DNA of 64,000 bases. Source: Paraburkholderia dilworthii. GTDB lineage: Bacteria > Pseudomonadota > Gammaproteobacteria > Burkholderiales > Burkholderiaceae. Of the stretch, positions 31,884 through 41,122 are shown piece after piece; the first letter of the stretch is position 1; each line of letters starts with the position of its first letter. The notes under the pieces are model-generated. The model was not told the DNA's origin, made no database searches, and was given only the letters and a program-made list of their open reading frames with translations. The position numbers and the translations under genes are program-made. The DNA lies in the NCBI RefSeq assembly GCF_000472525.1, contig NZ_AWZT01000034.1, positions 1 to 64,000 of the forward strand, read 5' to 3'.

Positions 31884-32672
31884 TCAAACCGTCTTCTCCT
31901 CAAACATCGAAAGCGCCTGAACGGTTTCGCGCAACAGCGCCGTCGCGGCAGCGAGCGTGGGCGCGACGTATTCGTCGATACGCTTCAGATAAGGGCACGT
32001 GAGGGCCGCAATGGCCTGGCCGGACGGGCCGAGAACCGGAAAGGTGACGTCCGTCACGCCGAATGTCTGCTGGCTGTCCTTTTGCGAAAAACCCGCTGCG
32101 CGAATCCGTTCGCATGCTGCTTCGAGCGCGTCGCGGTCTATCGTCACTTCGCCCTTGACCTTGGTGTGCTCGGCGAGCATCTGCGCACGCTGTTCGACAG
32201 TCTGGAACGCGAGCATTACGCGGCCCGAGCCGGTGTCGATCAGCCCGACTCGCGAACCGAGCCGCACCGACATGCCCCAGGTGCCCGGTCCGTCCACTTG
32301 CGCGATAACAAGCAGGTTGCCGCGGTCGTACACGGCGAGGTGACACGATTGCTCGGCCGCATCGGCGAAACGTTGCATGAGCGGCAACGCCTCGGAAATG
32401 AGCCGGTTCATCGGCGGATGACGATGAGCGAGTGCATACAGCTTCAAACTGAGCGAGTAGCGGTCGCCGCCGGTGGAGCGCACCACATATTGCCGCGCGA
32501 CCAGACGTTCGAGCATCCGGTACATCTCGCTCGCATTGCGCCCGAGCAGCTTTGTGATCTCGGCGCGGGTCAGCCCTTCTTTCTGCTCGGCGAGCAGCTC
32601 CAGGATGTCGAGGCCTTTGTCGAGCGCCGGAGCGCGATAACGGTCGGCATCGTCTTTATCTTCTGCGTCCAT
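31884..32672 (-). CDS. IclR-family transcriptional regulator
   Basis: A 262-residue regulator with an N-terminal winged HTH (ALDKGLDILELLAEQKEGLTRAEITKLLGRNASEMYRMLERLVARQYVV) and a C-terminal IclR effector domain (SCHLAVYDRGNLLVIAQVDG, then GQAIAALTCPYL). IclR proteins usually sense a sugar acid or aromatic metabolite and repress or activate the adjacent operon. The gene is divergent from the ABC importer of the deoxy-sugar cluster, 273 bp away, and is its probable regulator. ATG 32672 is preferred; the frame extends 21 codons further without homology. Confidence 0.9.
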   Translation of the reverse strand: MDAEDKDDADRYRAPALDKGLDILELLAEQKEGLTRAEITKLLGRNASEMYRMLERLVARQYVVRSTGGDRYSLSLKLYALAHRHPPMNRLISEALPLMQRFADAAEQSCHLAVYDRGNLLVIAQVDGPGTWGMSVRLGSRVGLIDTGSGRVMLAFQTVEQRAQMLAEHTKVKGEVTIDRDALEAACERIRAAGFSQKDSQQTFGVTDVTFPVLGPSGQAIAALTCPYLKRIDEYVAPTLAAATALLRETVQALSMFEEKTV

Positions 32673-32792
32673 CGTGGGGGAATTCCGTGAGCAGTTCTCA
32701 GTATGTGGCGCTTGAGTGTAAGTGCGGCAGCCCATTCCGTGCGACCCGATGCGTCCAGGGAAAACACGGACGATTGGTGCAGTGCACTTCGC

Positions 32793-32830
32793 TTGACTTC
32801 AAAAAGTCCGTATATGAATAATACGTTCAT
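32793..32830 (+). promoter_or_regulatory. putative promoter and operator of the deoxy-sugar operon
   Basis: TTGACT (32793-32798) and AATAAT (32817-32822) are 18 bp apart, a workable sigma-70 pair. An inverted repeat ATGAA-N7-TTCAT (32814-32818 and 32826-32830) overlaps the -10 and the expected start, a fit for an IclR-type operator. The leader to the first ATG would be about 115 bases. Confidence 0.45.
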
Positions 32831-32945
32831 TGGTGAATCTGTGCAGCCAATGCCGGACAACGCTCATAAATAAGAAAGCGCAGGACGAAGTGCCGGCATC
32901 CATGACCGGTCCACGCAGTTCAATAACGCATATCAGGAGACAACC

Positions 32946-34007
32946 ATGTCGTTCGCGAAAGGGCCGCAGTCGGCTCGCAAATGGGTTCGCAGTTCGTTGC
33001 GTCAGTCGTTTTTCACGATGTCTGCTGCGGCATGCATCGCCGGGCTAGCCTTCAGCGGCGCTGCACAAGCCGCAGATGCGGGCAAGGTCGGCCTCGGCCT
33101 GCCCTTGCTGACATCGCCGTTCTGGCAGTCGTACAACAACTATCTGCCGAAATACGCGAAGGAGATGGGCATCGACATCCTCGCGCCGGTCAATTCGAAT
33201 GGCGACCCGGTGCAGCAGATCACCGACATGAACAACCTGCTGAACCTCGGTGCGAAGGGCATCGTGGTCGGCCCGCTCGACTCCGCCGCGATCAGCCGCG
33301 CGCTTGATGCCGCGACTGCGCGCAATGTGCCGGTCGTCGCAGTCGACGTCGCGCCGACGCAAGGCAAGATCGCGATGGTCGTACGTGCGGACAATCACGC
33401 ATATGGCGAGAAGGCGTGCAAATACATCGGCGATCACGTGAAGTCGGGCAAGGTCGTGCAGATCATGGGCGACCTGGCTTCGGTCAACGGACGCGACCGC
33501 TCGGAAGCGTTCCGCTCGTGCATGAAGGGCTATCCGGGTATCTCGGTGCTGGAAATTCCGGCGGCCTGGAAGGGCGACGTCGCGGCTACCGGGCTCGACA
33601 GTCTGCTTACCGCGAATCCCGACGTGAAGGGCATCTACATGCAGGCAGGCGGCGTGTATCTGTCGCCGACGCTGCAAACCTTGCGCCGCAAGCAGATGCT
33701 GTTTCCGGCCGGCGACGCGAAACACGTCGTGATCGTGAGTAACGACGGCATTCCGCAGGAGTTCGACGCGATTCGCCGCGGCGACATCGACGCAACCGTG
33801 TCGCAGCCCGCCGATTCGTACGCGAAGTACGGCTTGTACTACATCAAGGCGGCGTTGGCTGGGCAGACCTTCAAGCCGGGCCCGACCGATCACGGCAGCA
33901 ACATCATCCAGCTGGCGCCGGGCATTCTCGAAGACCAGTTGCCCGCGCCGCTCGTGACGAAGTCGAATGTCGACGACAAGGCCTTGTGGGGCAATACAGT
34001 CAAATGA
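32946..34007 (+). CDS. periplasmic sugar-binding protein of an ABC importer
   Basis: Captures the substrate in the periplasm. The 353 residues have a long signal peptide (cleavage near AQA-AD, about residue 43) and a type I (ribose/LacI-like) binding fold: KVGLGLPLLTSPFWQSYNNYL, VNSNGDPVQQITDMNNLLNLGAKGIVVGPLDSAAI, VPVVAVD and VIVSNDGIPQEF. AGGAGACAACC precedes the ATG. It is first in the operon and its stop overlaps the ATPase start (ATGA). Substrate is inferred as an L-fucose-like sugar from the downstream enzymes. Confidence 0.93.
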   Translation: MSFAKGPQSARKWVRSSLRQSFFTMSAAACIAGLAFSGAAQAADAGKVGLGLPLLTSPFWQSYNNYLPKYAKEMGIDILAPVNSNGDPVQQITDMNNLLNLGAKGIVVGPLDSAAISRALDAATARNVPVVAVDVAPTQGKIAMVVRADNHAYGEKACKYIGDHVKSGKVVQIMGDLASVNGRDRSEAFRSCMKGYPGISVLEIPAAWKGDVAATGLDSLLTANPDVKGIYMQAGGVYLSPTLQTLRRKQMLFPAGDAKHVVIVSNDGIPQEFDAIRRGDIDATVSQPADSYAKYGLYYIKAALAGQTFKPGPTDHGSNIIQLAPGILEDQLPAPLVTKSNVDDKALWGNTVK

Positions 34008-35524
34008 GCGCGCTGACGCCATCCGTGCCTGTGGTCGAAGCGTTGGCAGTCACCAAACGCTACGGCTCCACGGCCGCGCTGAATGACGTGAGTATCCGCG
34101 TGATGCCCGGCGAGTCGCATGCACTCGTCGGGCGTAACGGCGCGGGCAAGTCGACGCTGGTGTCGATTCTCACCGGCCTGCGCAAGCCGGATACCGGCGA
34201 GGTGCGTTTCAACGGCGAGCCTGCGCCGTCGATTGCGGATCGCGATGCGTGGCGTGAGCGCGTCGCCTGTGTCTATCAGCATTCGACCATCATTCGCGAC
34301 TTGAGCGTCGCGGAAAATCTGTTCATCAACCGGCAGCCGTCGCGAGGCGGCGTGATCGACTGGCGGGGTATGCGCCGCGACGCGCGCGCGTTGCTCGACC
34401 ACTGGAAGATCGACGTGCGTGAAGACGCACGCGCCGGCGATCTGAGCGTCGAAGCGCGGCAACTCGTGGAGATTGCGCGTGCGCTGTCGTACGGCGCGCG
34501 CTTCATCATTCTCGACGAGCCCACCGCGCAACTCGACGGCGATGAAATCAAGCGTCTCTTTCGGCGCATCACTGAATTGCAGCGCGAGGGCGTGACATTC
34601 CTGTTCATCTCGCATCATCTGCAAGAGGTGTATGAGATCTGCCAGGCGGTGACCGTATTGCGCGACGCGCGGCATATCATCAGCGCGCCGGTTTCCGCGT
34701 TGCCGCGCGAGCAGTTGATCGAGGCGATGACCGGCGAACGCGGCGGCCTTTGCGTCGCCGATGCGGCGGCGCGCGACGCACTGCCCGCCGACACCGCGAT
34801 TGCGCTGCGCGTCGATCAATTAAGCGGGTCCGATTACGACGACGTGTCGTTCACGGTCAAGCGCGGCGAGGTGGTCGGCTTGACGGGCGCGACGAGCAGC
34901 GGCCGCACGAGCGTGGCCGAAGCAATCGCCGGCTTGCGCGCTGCCAAATGCGGCACGATCAACGTGGACGGCGTCACACTACCGCCAGGCGACGTGCCCG
35001 CGGCGCTCGCGCATGGCATTGGCTGCGTGCCGAAAGACCGCCATCACGAAGGCCTCGTGCTGACGCAATCCATCGCGGAAAACGCGTCGATGACCATCGC
35101 GCGACTGCTCGGCAAGTTCGGCATCGCGACGCCGTCGAAGAAAAATGCCTTCGGCCAGAAGATGATCGACGCGCTCGGCATCGTCGCGCAAGGACCCGAG
35201 CATGTGGTGTCCGGACTCTCCGGCGGCAATCAGCAGAAGGTGGTCATGGCGCGCGCGCTGGCCACCAATCCGAATGTGCTGGTGCTGATCGATCCGACCG
35301 CGGGCGTCGACGTGAAGTCGAAAGAAGCGTTGCTCTCCGTCGTGGATCGCGTGCGCGAAGAAGGCAAGGCCGTGCTCGTCGTATCCGGCGAGCTCGACGA
35401 TCTGCGCACCTGTGACCGCGTACTCGTCATGTTCCGCGGCCGTGTCGCGGCCGAATTCCCCGCAGGTTGGCAGGACCAGGACCTGATTGCATCAGTAGAA
35501 GGAGTCAGTCTCCATGAAGAATAG
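34004..35524 (+). CDS. sugar ABC transporter ATPase with two nucleotide-binding domains
   Basis: A 506-residue duplicated ATPase of the RbsA/XylG type that energises import. The first domain has Walker A GRNGAGKST (about 43-51), Walker B FIILDEPT and the H-loop LFISHH. The second has the usual degenerate P-loop (GATSSGRTS, with Arg in place of Lys), signature LSGGNQQKVVMARAL and Walker B VLVLIDPTAGVD. The start overlaps the binding-protein stop by four bases, and the end overlaps the permease start. Confidence 0.95.
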   Translation: MSALTPSVPVVEALAVTKRYGSTAALNDVSIRVMPGESHALVGRNGAGKSTLVSILTGLRKPDTGEVRFNGEPAPSIADRDAWRERVACVYQHSTIIRDLSVAENLFINRQPSRGGVIDWRGMRRDARALLDHWKIDVREDARAGDLSVEARQLVEIARALSYGARFIILDEPTAQLDGDEIKRLFRRITELQREGVTFLFISHHLQEVYEICQAVTVLRDARHIISAPVSALPREQLIEAMTGERGGLCVADAAARDALPADTAIALRVDQLSGSDYDDVSFTVKRGEVVGLTGATSSGRTSVAEAIAGLRAAKCGTINVDGVTLPPGDVPAALAHGIGCVPKDRHHEGLVLTQSIAENASMTIARLLGKFGIATPSKKNAFGQKMIDALGIVAQGPEHVVSGLSGGNQQKVVMARALATNPNVLVLIDPTAGVDVKSKEALLSVVDRVREEGKAVLVVSGELDDLRTCDRVLVMFRGRVAAEFPAGWQDQDLIASVEGVSLHEE

Positions 35525-36575
35525 TGTGACCAGTCCCGCGTTCGGCGCGGCGCAGGTTCAAGGCCATCCGCAACCGTCCGCGCCGGCGCCCGCGCCGCGC
35601 GGCAAGCGCGGCCGTTCCGAACTCGCACGCTTGCGTGACCTGGCGTTGTTGCCGGCGCTCCTGCTGCTGATCGTGGTCGGCGCGTTCGTCAGCCCGAGCT
35701 TTCTCACTCGAGCGAATCTGATCAGCGTGCTCGGCGCGTCGGCGGCGCTGGCGCTTGTCGTGCTCGCTGAATCCCTGATCGTGCTGACCGGCAAATTCGA
35801 TTTGTCGCTCGAATCGACGGTCGGCATTGCACCGGCAATAGGGGCGATGCTCGTGATGCCCGCTGCGTCCGCTGGGTTCGGCACGCAGTGGCCCGCGTTG
35901 GCCGGCTTGCTGGCGATTCTCGCGGTCGGTGCGGTGATCGGCGCGATCAACGGCTTTTTGGTGGTGCGTTTGCGGCTGAACGCGTTCATCGTCACGCTGG
36001 CCATGCTGATCGTATTGCGCGGCATGCTGGTGGGCGCGACCAAGGGCGGCACGCTGTTCGACATGCCGCCGTCGTTCTTCTCGCTTGCCACCACCATCGT
36101 GCTTGGCTTGCCGTTGTCGGTATGGCTCGCCGCCGTGGCCTTCGCGATCGCCGCGTTCGTGCTGCGCTATCACCGGCTGGGGCGCGCGCTGTACGCGATC
36201 GGCGGCAATCCGGACGCGGCGCGCGCGGCGGGCATTCGCGTTGAGCGCATCACGTGGGGCGTGTTCATTCTCGGCAGCATGCTGGCCTCGGTCGGCGGCT
36301 TGATCGTGACCGGCTACGTCGGCGCGATCAACGCGAACCAGGGCAACGGCATGATCTTCACGGTGTTCGCGGCGGCGGTGATCGGCGGTATTTCACTCGA
36401 CGGCGGCAAGGGTTCGATGATCGGCGCGCTGTCCGGCGTGCTGTTGCTCGGCGTCGTACAGAACCTGTTGACGCTCGCGCAAGTGCCGTCGTTCTGGATT
36501 CAGGCCATTTACGGCGCGATCATTCTCGGTTCGCTGATGGTAGCGCGCCTCGCGAGCGGCGAAGGCCAGAACTAA
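35514..36575 (+). CDS. sugar ABC transporter permease
   Basis: A 353-residue inner-membrane permease of the RbsC/AraH family with about nine to ten hydrophobic segments. It contains the family stretches SLIVLTGKFDLSLESTVGIA, RLRLNAFIVTLAMLIVLRGM, GGNPDAARAAGIRVERI (cytoplasmic loop for the ATPase) and GGISLDGGKGSMIGALSGV. A Pro/Ala/Arg-rich N-terminus of 40 residues precedes the first helix. The ATG at 35514 overlaps the ATPase stop by 11 bases. Confidence 0.95.
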   Translation: MKNSVTSPAFGAAQVQGHPQPSAPAPAPRGKRGRSELARLRDLALLPALLLLIVVGAFVSPSFLTRANLISVLGASAALALVVLAESLIVLTGKFDLSLESTVGIAPAIGAMLVMPAASAGFGTQWPALAGLLAILAVGAVIGAINGFLVVRLRLNAFIVTLAMLIVLRGMLVGATKGGTLFDMPPSFFSLATTIVLGLPLSVWLAAVAFAIAAFVLRYHRLGRALYAIGGNPDAARAAGIRVERITWGVFILGSMLASVGGLIVTGYVGAINANQGNGMIFTVFAAAVIGGISLDGGKGSMIGALSGVLLLGVVQNLLTLAQVPSFWIQAIYGAIILGSLMVARLASGEGQN

Positions 36576-36611
36576 TGCAACGCTAATGCCACGGCCTAAC
36601 GGAGAACTCAT

Positions 36612-36938
36612 TTGACCAGCCGCCCAATGCAAACGGATTCGCATCTGATCCTGCTCAGTCCCGAAGACAACTGCCTGATCGCGGCGGCGCGTCTCGACGC
36701 CGGCACGCAACTGGAGATCGAAGGCGAGAGCGTGACGCTTTCGCACACCATCGAACTCGGGCACAAGGTAGCGCGCCGCAATCTTGCGAAGAACGACAAG
36801 GTGCTGCGCTACGGCGCGGTAATCGGCCACGTGACCGAAGCGGTGCAGCGCGGCGCGCATCTGCATACGCACAACCTCGAAAGCGACTACCTGCCGACTT
36901 ATACGCACGACGCGGGCCATCAATTCGTACACCACTGA
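36612..36938 (+). CDS. UxaA-family dehydratase, small (SAF-domain) subunit
   Basis: A 108-residue SAF domain, equal to the N-terminal part of altronate/galactarate dehydratases (LSPEDNCLIAAARLDAGTQLEI, then LGHKVARRNLAKNDKVLRYGAVIGHVTEAVQRGAHLHTHNLES). The G-H-K-[VI]-A and H-x-H-N motifs belong to the SAF fold, which works with the large subunit. A TTG start at 36612 has GGAGAA upstream; ATG 36627 is the alternative. The large subunit follows at 36981. The pair probably dehydrates the sugar acid (L-fuconate-like) to its 2-keto-3-deoxy form. Confidence 0.9.
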   Translation: MTSRPMQTDSHLILLSPEDNCLIAAARLDAGTQLEIEGESVTLSHTIELGHKVARRNLAKNDKVLRYGAVIGHVTEAVQRGAHLHTHNLESDYLPTYTHDAGHQFVHH

Positions 36939-36980
36939 CTTGCGCACAACGACGCGGCCTCGCGCTGCGCTGGAACGATC

Positions 36981-38306
36981 ATGACTGACACTTCCGTAGC
37001 AACCGCCACCACGCAGCAGCCGATGCTCGAAGGCTACCCGCGCAGCGACGGCCGCAAAGGCATCCGCAATGTGGTCGCGGTCGCGTATCTGGTCGAGTGC
37101 GCGCATCACGTGGCGCGCGAGATCGTCACCCAGTTCCGCGAGCCGCTCGACGCGTTCGGTGACACGCTTGCCGACGCTTCAGCCGGGCGCGAGCCGCCCG
37201 TGCATCTGATCGGCTTTCCCGGCTGCTATCCGAACGGATACGCGGAGAAAATGCTCGAGCGGCTCACCACGCACCCTAACGTCGGGGCGGTGTTGTTCGT
37301 CTCGCTCGGATGCGAGAGCATGAACAAGCACTATCTCGTCGATGTGGTGCGCGCAAGCGGCCGGCCCGTCGAAGTGCTGACGATCCAGGAGAAGGGCGGC
37401 ACGCGCAGCACGATTCAATATGGCGTCGACTGGGTTCGCGGCGCGCGCAAGCAACTCGCCGCGCAAAAGAAAGTGCCGATGGCGCTGAGCGAACTTGTCA
37501 TCGGCACGATTTGCGGCGGCTCGGACGGCACGAGCGGTATCACCGCGAATCCGGCGGTGGGTCGCGCGTTCGATCATCTGATCGATGCGGGCGCGACCTG
37601 TATCTTCGAGGAAACGGGCGAACTGGTGGGCTGCGAGTTTCATATGAAGACGCGCGCGGCGCGGCCCGAACTCGGCGATGCGATTGTCGAGTGCGTCGCG
37701 AAAGCGGCGCGCTATTACTCCATTCTCGGCCACGGCAGTTTTGCAGTCGGCAACGCAGACGGCGGCCTCACCACGCAGGAAGAAAAATCGCTAGGCGCGT
37801 ATGCGAAAAGCGGCGCGTCGCCGATTGCGGGTATCGTCAAGCCGGGCGATATTCCGCCGACCGGCGGCCTGTATTTGCTCGATGTCGTGCCCGACGGCGA
37901 ACCGCGTTTCGGCTTTCCGAACATTAGCGACAACGCCGAAATCGGCGAGCTAATTGCGTGCGGCGCGCATGTGATTCTGTTCACGACCGGGCGCGGTTCG
38001 GTGGTCGGCTCGGCGATCTCGCCGGTCATCAAGGTGTGCGCAAATCCCGCCACGTATCGCAATCTCGCCGGCGACATGGACGTGGACGCGGGCCGTATCC
38101 TCGAAGGCCGCGGCACGCTCGACGAAGTGGGACGCGAAGTGTTCGACCAGACGGTGGCGGTGTCGCAGGGCGCGGCTTCCAAGTCGGAAATGCTGGGTCA
38201 TCAGGAATTCATCCTGACCTACAAGAGTTTTGAGCCGGTGGGGCCAGCATGCTTGCCTTTGAGCGTTGCGCCGCTGCGGCGCGCGGTTGCCGTGGAGTCG
38301 CACTGA
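36981..38306 (+). CDS. UxaA-family dehydratase, large subunit
   Basis: A 441-residue altronate/galactarate-dehydratase C-terminal domain: GYPRSDGRKGIRNVVAVAYLVECAHHVAREI, HLIGFPGCYPNGYAEKM, GALLFVSLGCES-like (VLFVSLGCESMN), TICGGSDGTSGITANPAVGRA and EETGELVGCEFHMK. The Cys/His-rich positions bind iron in this family. Being split from its SAF subunit at 36612 is common. In this cluster it takes the place that enolase-superfamily L-fuconate dehydratase holds in other Burkholderia L-fucose pathways. Role inferred from family and neighbours. Confidence 0.9.
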   Translation: MTDTSVATATTQQPMLEGYPRSDGRKGIRNVVAVAYLVECAHHVAREIVTQFREPLDAFGDTLADASAGREPPVHLIGFPGCYPNGYAEKMLERLTTHPNVGAVLFVSLGCESMNKHYLVDVVRASGRPVEVLTIQEKGGTRSTIQYGVDWVRGARKQLAAQKKVPMALSELVIGTICGGSDGTSGITANPAVGRAFDHLIDAGATCIFEETGELVGCEFHMKTRAARPELGDAIVECVAKAARYYSILGHGSFAVGNADGGLTTQEEKSLGAYAKSGASPIAGIVKPGDIPPTGGLYLLDVVPDGEPRFGFPNISDNAEIGELIACGAHVILFTTGRGSVVGSAISPVIKVCANPATYRNLAGDMDVDAGRILEGRGTLDEVGREVFDQTVAVSQGAASKSEMLGHQEFILTYKSFEPVGPACLPLSVAPLRRAVAVESH

Positions 38307-38385
38307 GCGTTGGCTTAGGGTGTGATAAAAAGACATGCAACGGCAACCATTTGCATGCGACGAGAGCAAGAAGGAGACACGCTCA

Positions 38386-39426
38386 ATGACTGCAACGAAC
38401 GGTTCGAAAATCCAGCAGCACCGGCGCGTTGGCCGGGGCGCGCTGAAAGTAACCGGATTGAGCCTCGGCACGGCGCCGCTCGGCGGCTTATATCGCGATC
38501 TGTCCGATGAAGAAGCGCAGGCGACCGTCGCGGCCGCGTGGGACGCCGGCGTGCGCTATTTCGACACCGCGCCGCATTACGGCCACACCAAAGCGGAGCA
38601 TCGTCTCGGCGACGCTTTGCGCCGCTATCCGCGCAGCGAGTATGTGTTATCGACCAAAGTGGGCCGCCGTTTCGTACCGCGCACCACGCCCTACGACGGC
38701 ACGGAAGGCTGGCAGAATCCGCTGCCCTTCGAAGCGATTTACGACTACACGCACGACGGCATTCTGCGTTCGTTCGAAGACAGCCAGCAGCGGCTCGGCA
38801 TTGTCGAGATCGACATTCTGCTGGTTCACGACATCGGCCGCGTCACGCACGGCGAAAACAATCCTCACTACTGGCGACAACTGACCGAAGGCGGCGGCTT
38901 TCGCGCGCTCGACGAGCTGCGCTCGGCCGGCGCGGTCGAGGCGGTGGGGCTCGGCGTCAATGAAGGCGCGGTCATACTCGACGCAATGGCCGAGTTCGAT
39001 ATCGATTGCGCGTTGCTTGCGGGCCGTTATACGCTCCTCGAACAGGCGACGCTCAACGACCTCTTGCCGGCATGCGAAAGGCGCGGCGTCAGCATCCTGT
39101 TAGGCGGCGCTTTCAACTCGGGCATTCTGGCGCGCGGCGTCGAAGGTGATCTGAAATTCAATTATGGCGAGGCGCCGCGCGAAGTCATCGAGCGTGTCGC
39201 GCGGTTGGAGGCAGTGTGCCGCGATCACGGCGTGCCGCTCGCCGCCGCAGCCTTGCAGTTTCCGTATGCGCATCCGGCGGTCGCCACCGTGCTGACCGGC
39301 GCGCGCAGTGCCGACGAATTGCGTGAGAACGCTGCGTCGTTCGAGTTGCCGATCCCCGCGGCGTTATGGTCTGCGTTGCACGAGGATGGCTTGCTCGACA
39401 GCCGCGCGCCCGCGCCAGAGGACTAA
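38386..39426 (+). CDS. aldo/keto reductase, probable L-fucose (D-threo-aldose) 1-dehydrogenase
   Basis: A 346-residue AKR that resembles bacterial D-threo-aldose/L-fucose 1-dehydrogenases. Family marks are LSLGTAPLGGLYRDLSDEEA, the tetrad Asp/Tyr in YFDTAPHYGHTKAEHRLG, Lys in STKVGR and His in LLVHDIGR. It would oxidise the sugar at C1 to the lactone with NAD(P)+. AAGGAGACAC precedes the ATG at 38386. The order of genes then supplies lactonase, dehydrogenase and hydrolase. L-fucose is the best guess; L-galactose or D-arabinose are also accepted by this family. Confidence 0.85.
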   Translation: MTATNGSKIQQHRRVGRGALKVTGLSLGTAPLGGLYRDLSDEEAQATVAAAWDAGVRYFDTAPHYGHTKAEHRLGDALRRYPRSEYVLSTKVGRRFVPRTTPYDGTEGWQNPLPFEAIYDYTHDGILRSFEDSQQRLGIVEIDILLVHDIGRVTHGENNPHYWRQLTEGGGFRALDELRSAGAVEAVGLGVNEGAVILDAMAEFDIDCALLAGRYTLLEQATLNDLLPACERRGVSILLGGAFNSGILARGVEGDLKFNYGEAPREVIERVARLEAVCRDHGVPLAAAALQFPYAHPAVATVLTGARSADELRENAASFELPIPAALWSALHEDGLLDSRAPAPED

Positions 39427-39433
39427 TCCGAAG

Positions 39434-40264
39434 ATGCATATCGATGCGCATCAGCACTATTGGAACCCCGCTCGCGGCGATTACGAATGGCTCACGCCGG
39501 AGCTCGAGATTCTGTACCGGCCGTTCGGCCCGGCGGATCTGAAACCGTTGCGCGAGAAAGCGGGCATCGGGAGAACGGTCGTCGTGCAGGCGGCGCCCAC
39601 CATCGACGAAACGCGTTATCTGCTGGACATTGCGCGCGAGGAGCCGTCCATTGCAGGAGTGGTCGGTTGGGTGCCGCTTCTGCTGCCGACCGCGCCGGCT
39701 TTAATCGGAGCGCTCGCCCAGGCGCCGAAGTTCAAGGGCGTGCGGCCGATGCTGCAAGACCTGCCCGACGATACCTGGATCGCGAACCCCGACCTTGCGC
39801 CGGCCATCGAAGCGCTGATCGCGCACGATCTTGCTTTCGACGCGCTGATCTACGCGCGCCATGTCGAGCATGTGGAAACTTTCGCGCGGCGTTTTCCGGC
39901 GCTGCGCATCGTGATCGATCACGGCGCGAAGCCGCCCATCCGCTACGGCCAGGCGGGCTGGCAAACATGGGCCGATGCGATCGCGCGGCTCGCGAAGCTG
40001 CCGGGCGTGTATTGCAAGCTATCCGGGCTCGCGACCGAGGCATCGCCTGGCTGGACCGAAGAAACGCTGCGGCCGTACGTCGAGCATCTGTTGGCTACCT
40101 TCGGGCCGGCGCGGCTCATGTGGGGCAGCGATTGGCCCGTGCTCGAACTGAATGGCGATTATCTGCTGTGGCATTCGGTGGCGACCACGCTGCTTGCGTC
40201 GCTTGACGACGGCGAGCGCGAAGCGGTTTTCGGCGGCAACGCCGCTGCGTTTTATCGACTGTGA
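39434..40264 (+). CDS. amidohydrolase-family lactonase (L-fucono-lactonase type)
   Basis: A 276-residue metal-dependent hydrolase of the amidohydrolase 2 family: HIDAHQHYWNP with the first metal His pair, RTVVVQAAPTIDETRYLL, VIDHGAKPPI and WGSDWPVLELNGDY carrying the catalytic Asp. This family includes L-fuconolactonase and L-rhamnonolactonase, which open the lactone made by the preceding dehydrogenase. The start at 39434 is set by the conserved MHIDAHQHYW; it lies eight bases after the reductase stop. The ribosome site is weak (CCGAAG), so coupling is likely. Confidence 0.88.
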   Translation: MHIDAHQHYWNPARGDYEWLTPELEILYRPFGPADLKPLREKAGIGRTVVVQAAPTIDETRYLLDIAREEPSIAGVVGWVPLLLPTAPALIGALAQAPKFKGVRPMLQDLPDDTWIANPDLAPAIEALIAHDLAFDALIYARHVEHVETFARRFPALRIVIDHGAKPPIRYGQAGWQTWADAIARLAKLPGVYCKLSGLATEASPGWTEETLRPYVEHLLATFGPARLMWGSDWPVLELNGDYLLWHSVATTLLASLDDGEREAVFGGNAAAFYRL

Positions 40265-40303
40265 TGTGACGAAGAGATTTAGCCCATTCAACTGGAGTCG
40301 TAG

Positions 40304-41047
40304 ATGACACAAAGACTGGCCGGCAAGACAGCATTGATTACCGCTGCGGGACAAGGCATTGGCCTCGCGACCGCCGAAATGTTCGCACGCGAAGGCGCGC
40401 GCGTGATTGCCACCGACATCCGTATCGAAGCGCTCGCGGGCAAGCCGGTCGAGGCGCGCAAGCTCGACGTGCTCGACGGCGACGCCATCAAGGCTCTGGC
40501 CGCCGAACTCGGTCCGATCGACGTGCTGTTCAACTGTGCAGGCTTCGTGCATGCGGGTTCGATTCTCGAATGCAGCGAAGAAGATTGGGACTTCGCCTTC
40601 GACCTGAACGCGAAGGCAATGTACCGGATGATTCGCGCGTTCCTGCCCGCGATGATCGAGCGCGGCGGCGGCTCGATCATCAATATGTCGTCGGCGGCGT
40701 CGAGCGTGAAAGGCGTGCCGAACCGCTTCGCGTATAGCGCGTCGAAGGCGGCGGTCATCGGGCTGACCAAGTCGGTTGCCGCGGATTTCATCACGCGTGG
40801 TGTACGCTGTAACGCGATCTGCCCGGGTACGGTGTCGTCGCCGTCGCTCGAACAGCGGATCGCGGCGCAGGCGGCCGCGCAAGGCGCGACGCTCGAAGCG
40901 GTGCAGGCGGCGTTTGTCGCGCGCCAGCCGATGGGCCGCATCGGCAAGCCCGATGAGATTGCTGCGCTGGCGCTGTATCTCGCGTCGGACGAGTCGGCGT
41001 TCACGACCGGTCACGCACATGTGATCGATGGCGGCTGGTCGAACTGA
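40304..41047 (+). CDS. SDR dehydrogenase, probable 2-keto-3-deoxy-L-fuconate dehydrogenase
   Basis: A 247-residue short-chain dehydrogenase: LAGKTALITAAGQGIGLATAEMF nucleotide fold with the acidic residue ATDIR favouring NAD, NCAGFVHAGSILEC, and the catalytic Ser-Tyr-Lys in SSAASSVKGVPNRFAYSASKAAV. The closing TTGHAHVIDGGWSN fits the KDF/KDR dehydrogenase group (and human BDH2). It would oxidise C4 of the 2-keto-3-deoxy acid to a 2,4-diketo acid for the following hydrolase. Function from family plus gene order. Confidence 0.88.
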   Translation: MTQRLAGKTALITAAGQGIGLATAEMFAREGARVIATDIRIEALAGKPVEARKLDVLDGDAIKALAAELGPIDVLFNCAGFVHAGSILECSEEDWDFAFDLNAKAMYRMIRAFLPAMIERGGGSIINMSSAASSVKGVPNRFAYSASKAAVIGLTKSVAADFITRGVRCNAICPGTVSSPSLEQRIAAQAAAQGATLEAVQAAFVARQPMGRIGKPDEIAALALYLASDESAFTTGHAHVIDGGWSN

Positions 41048-41122
41048 CACACGCGGCTGCATAAGCCAACGCACACTGACGTATCAACCGAACACCACTG
41101 AAACCCAGAGGAAAGTGCAACG

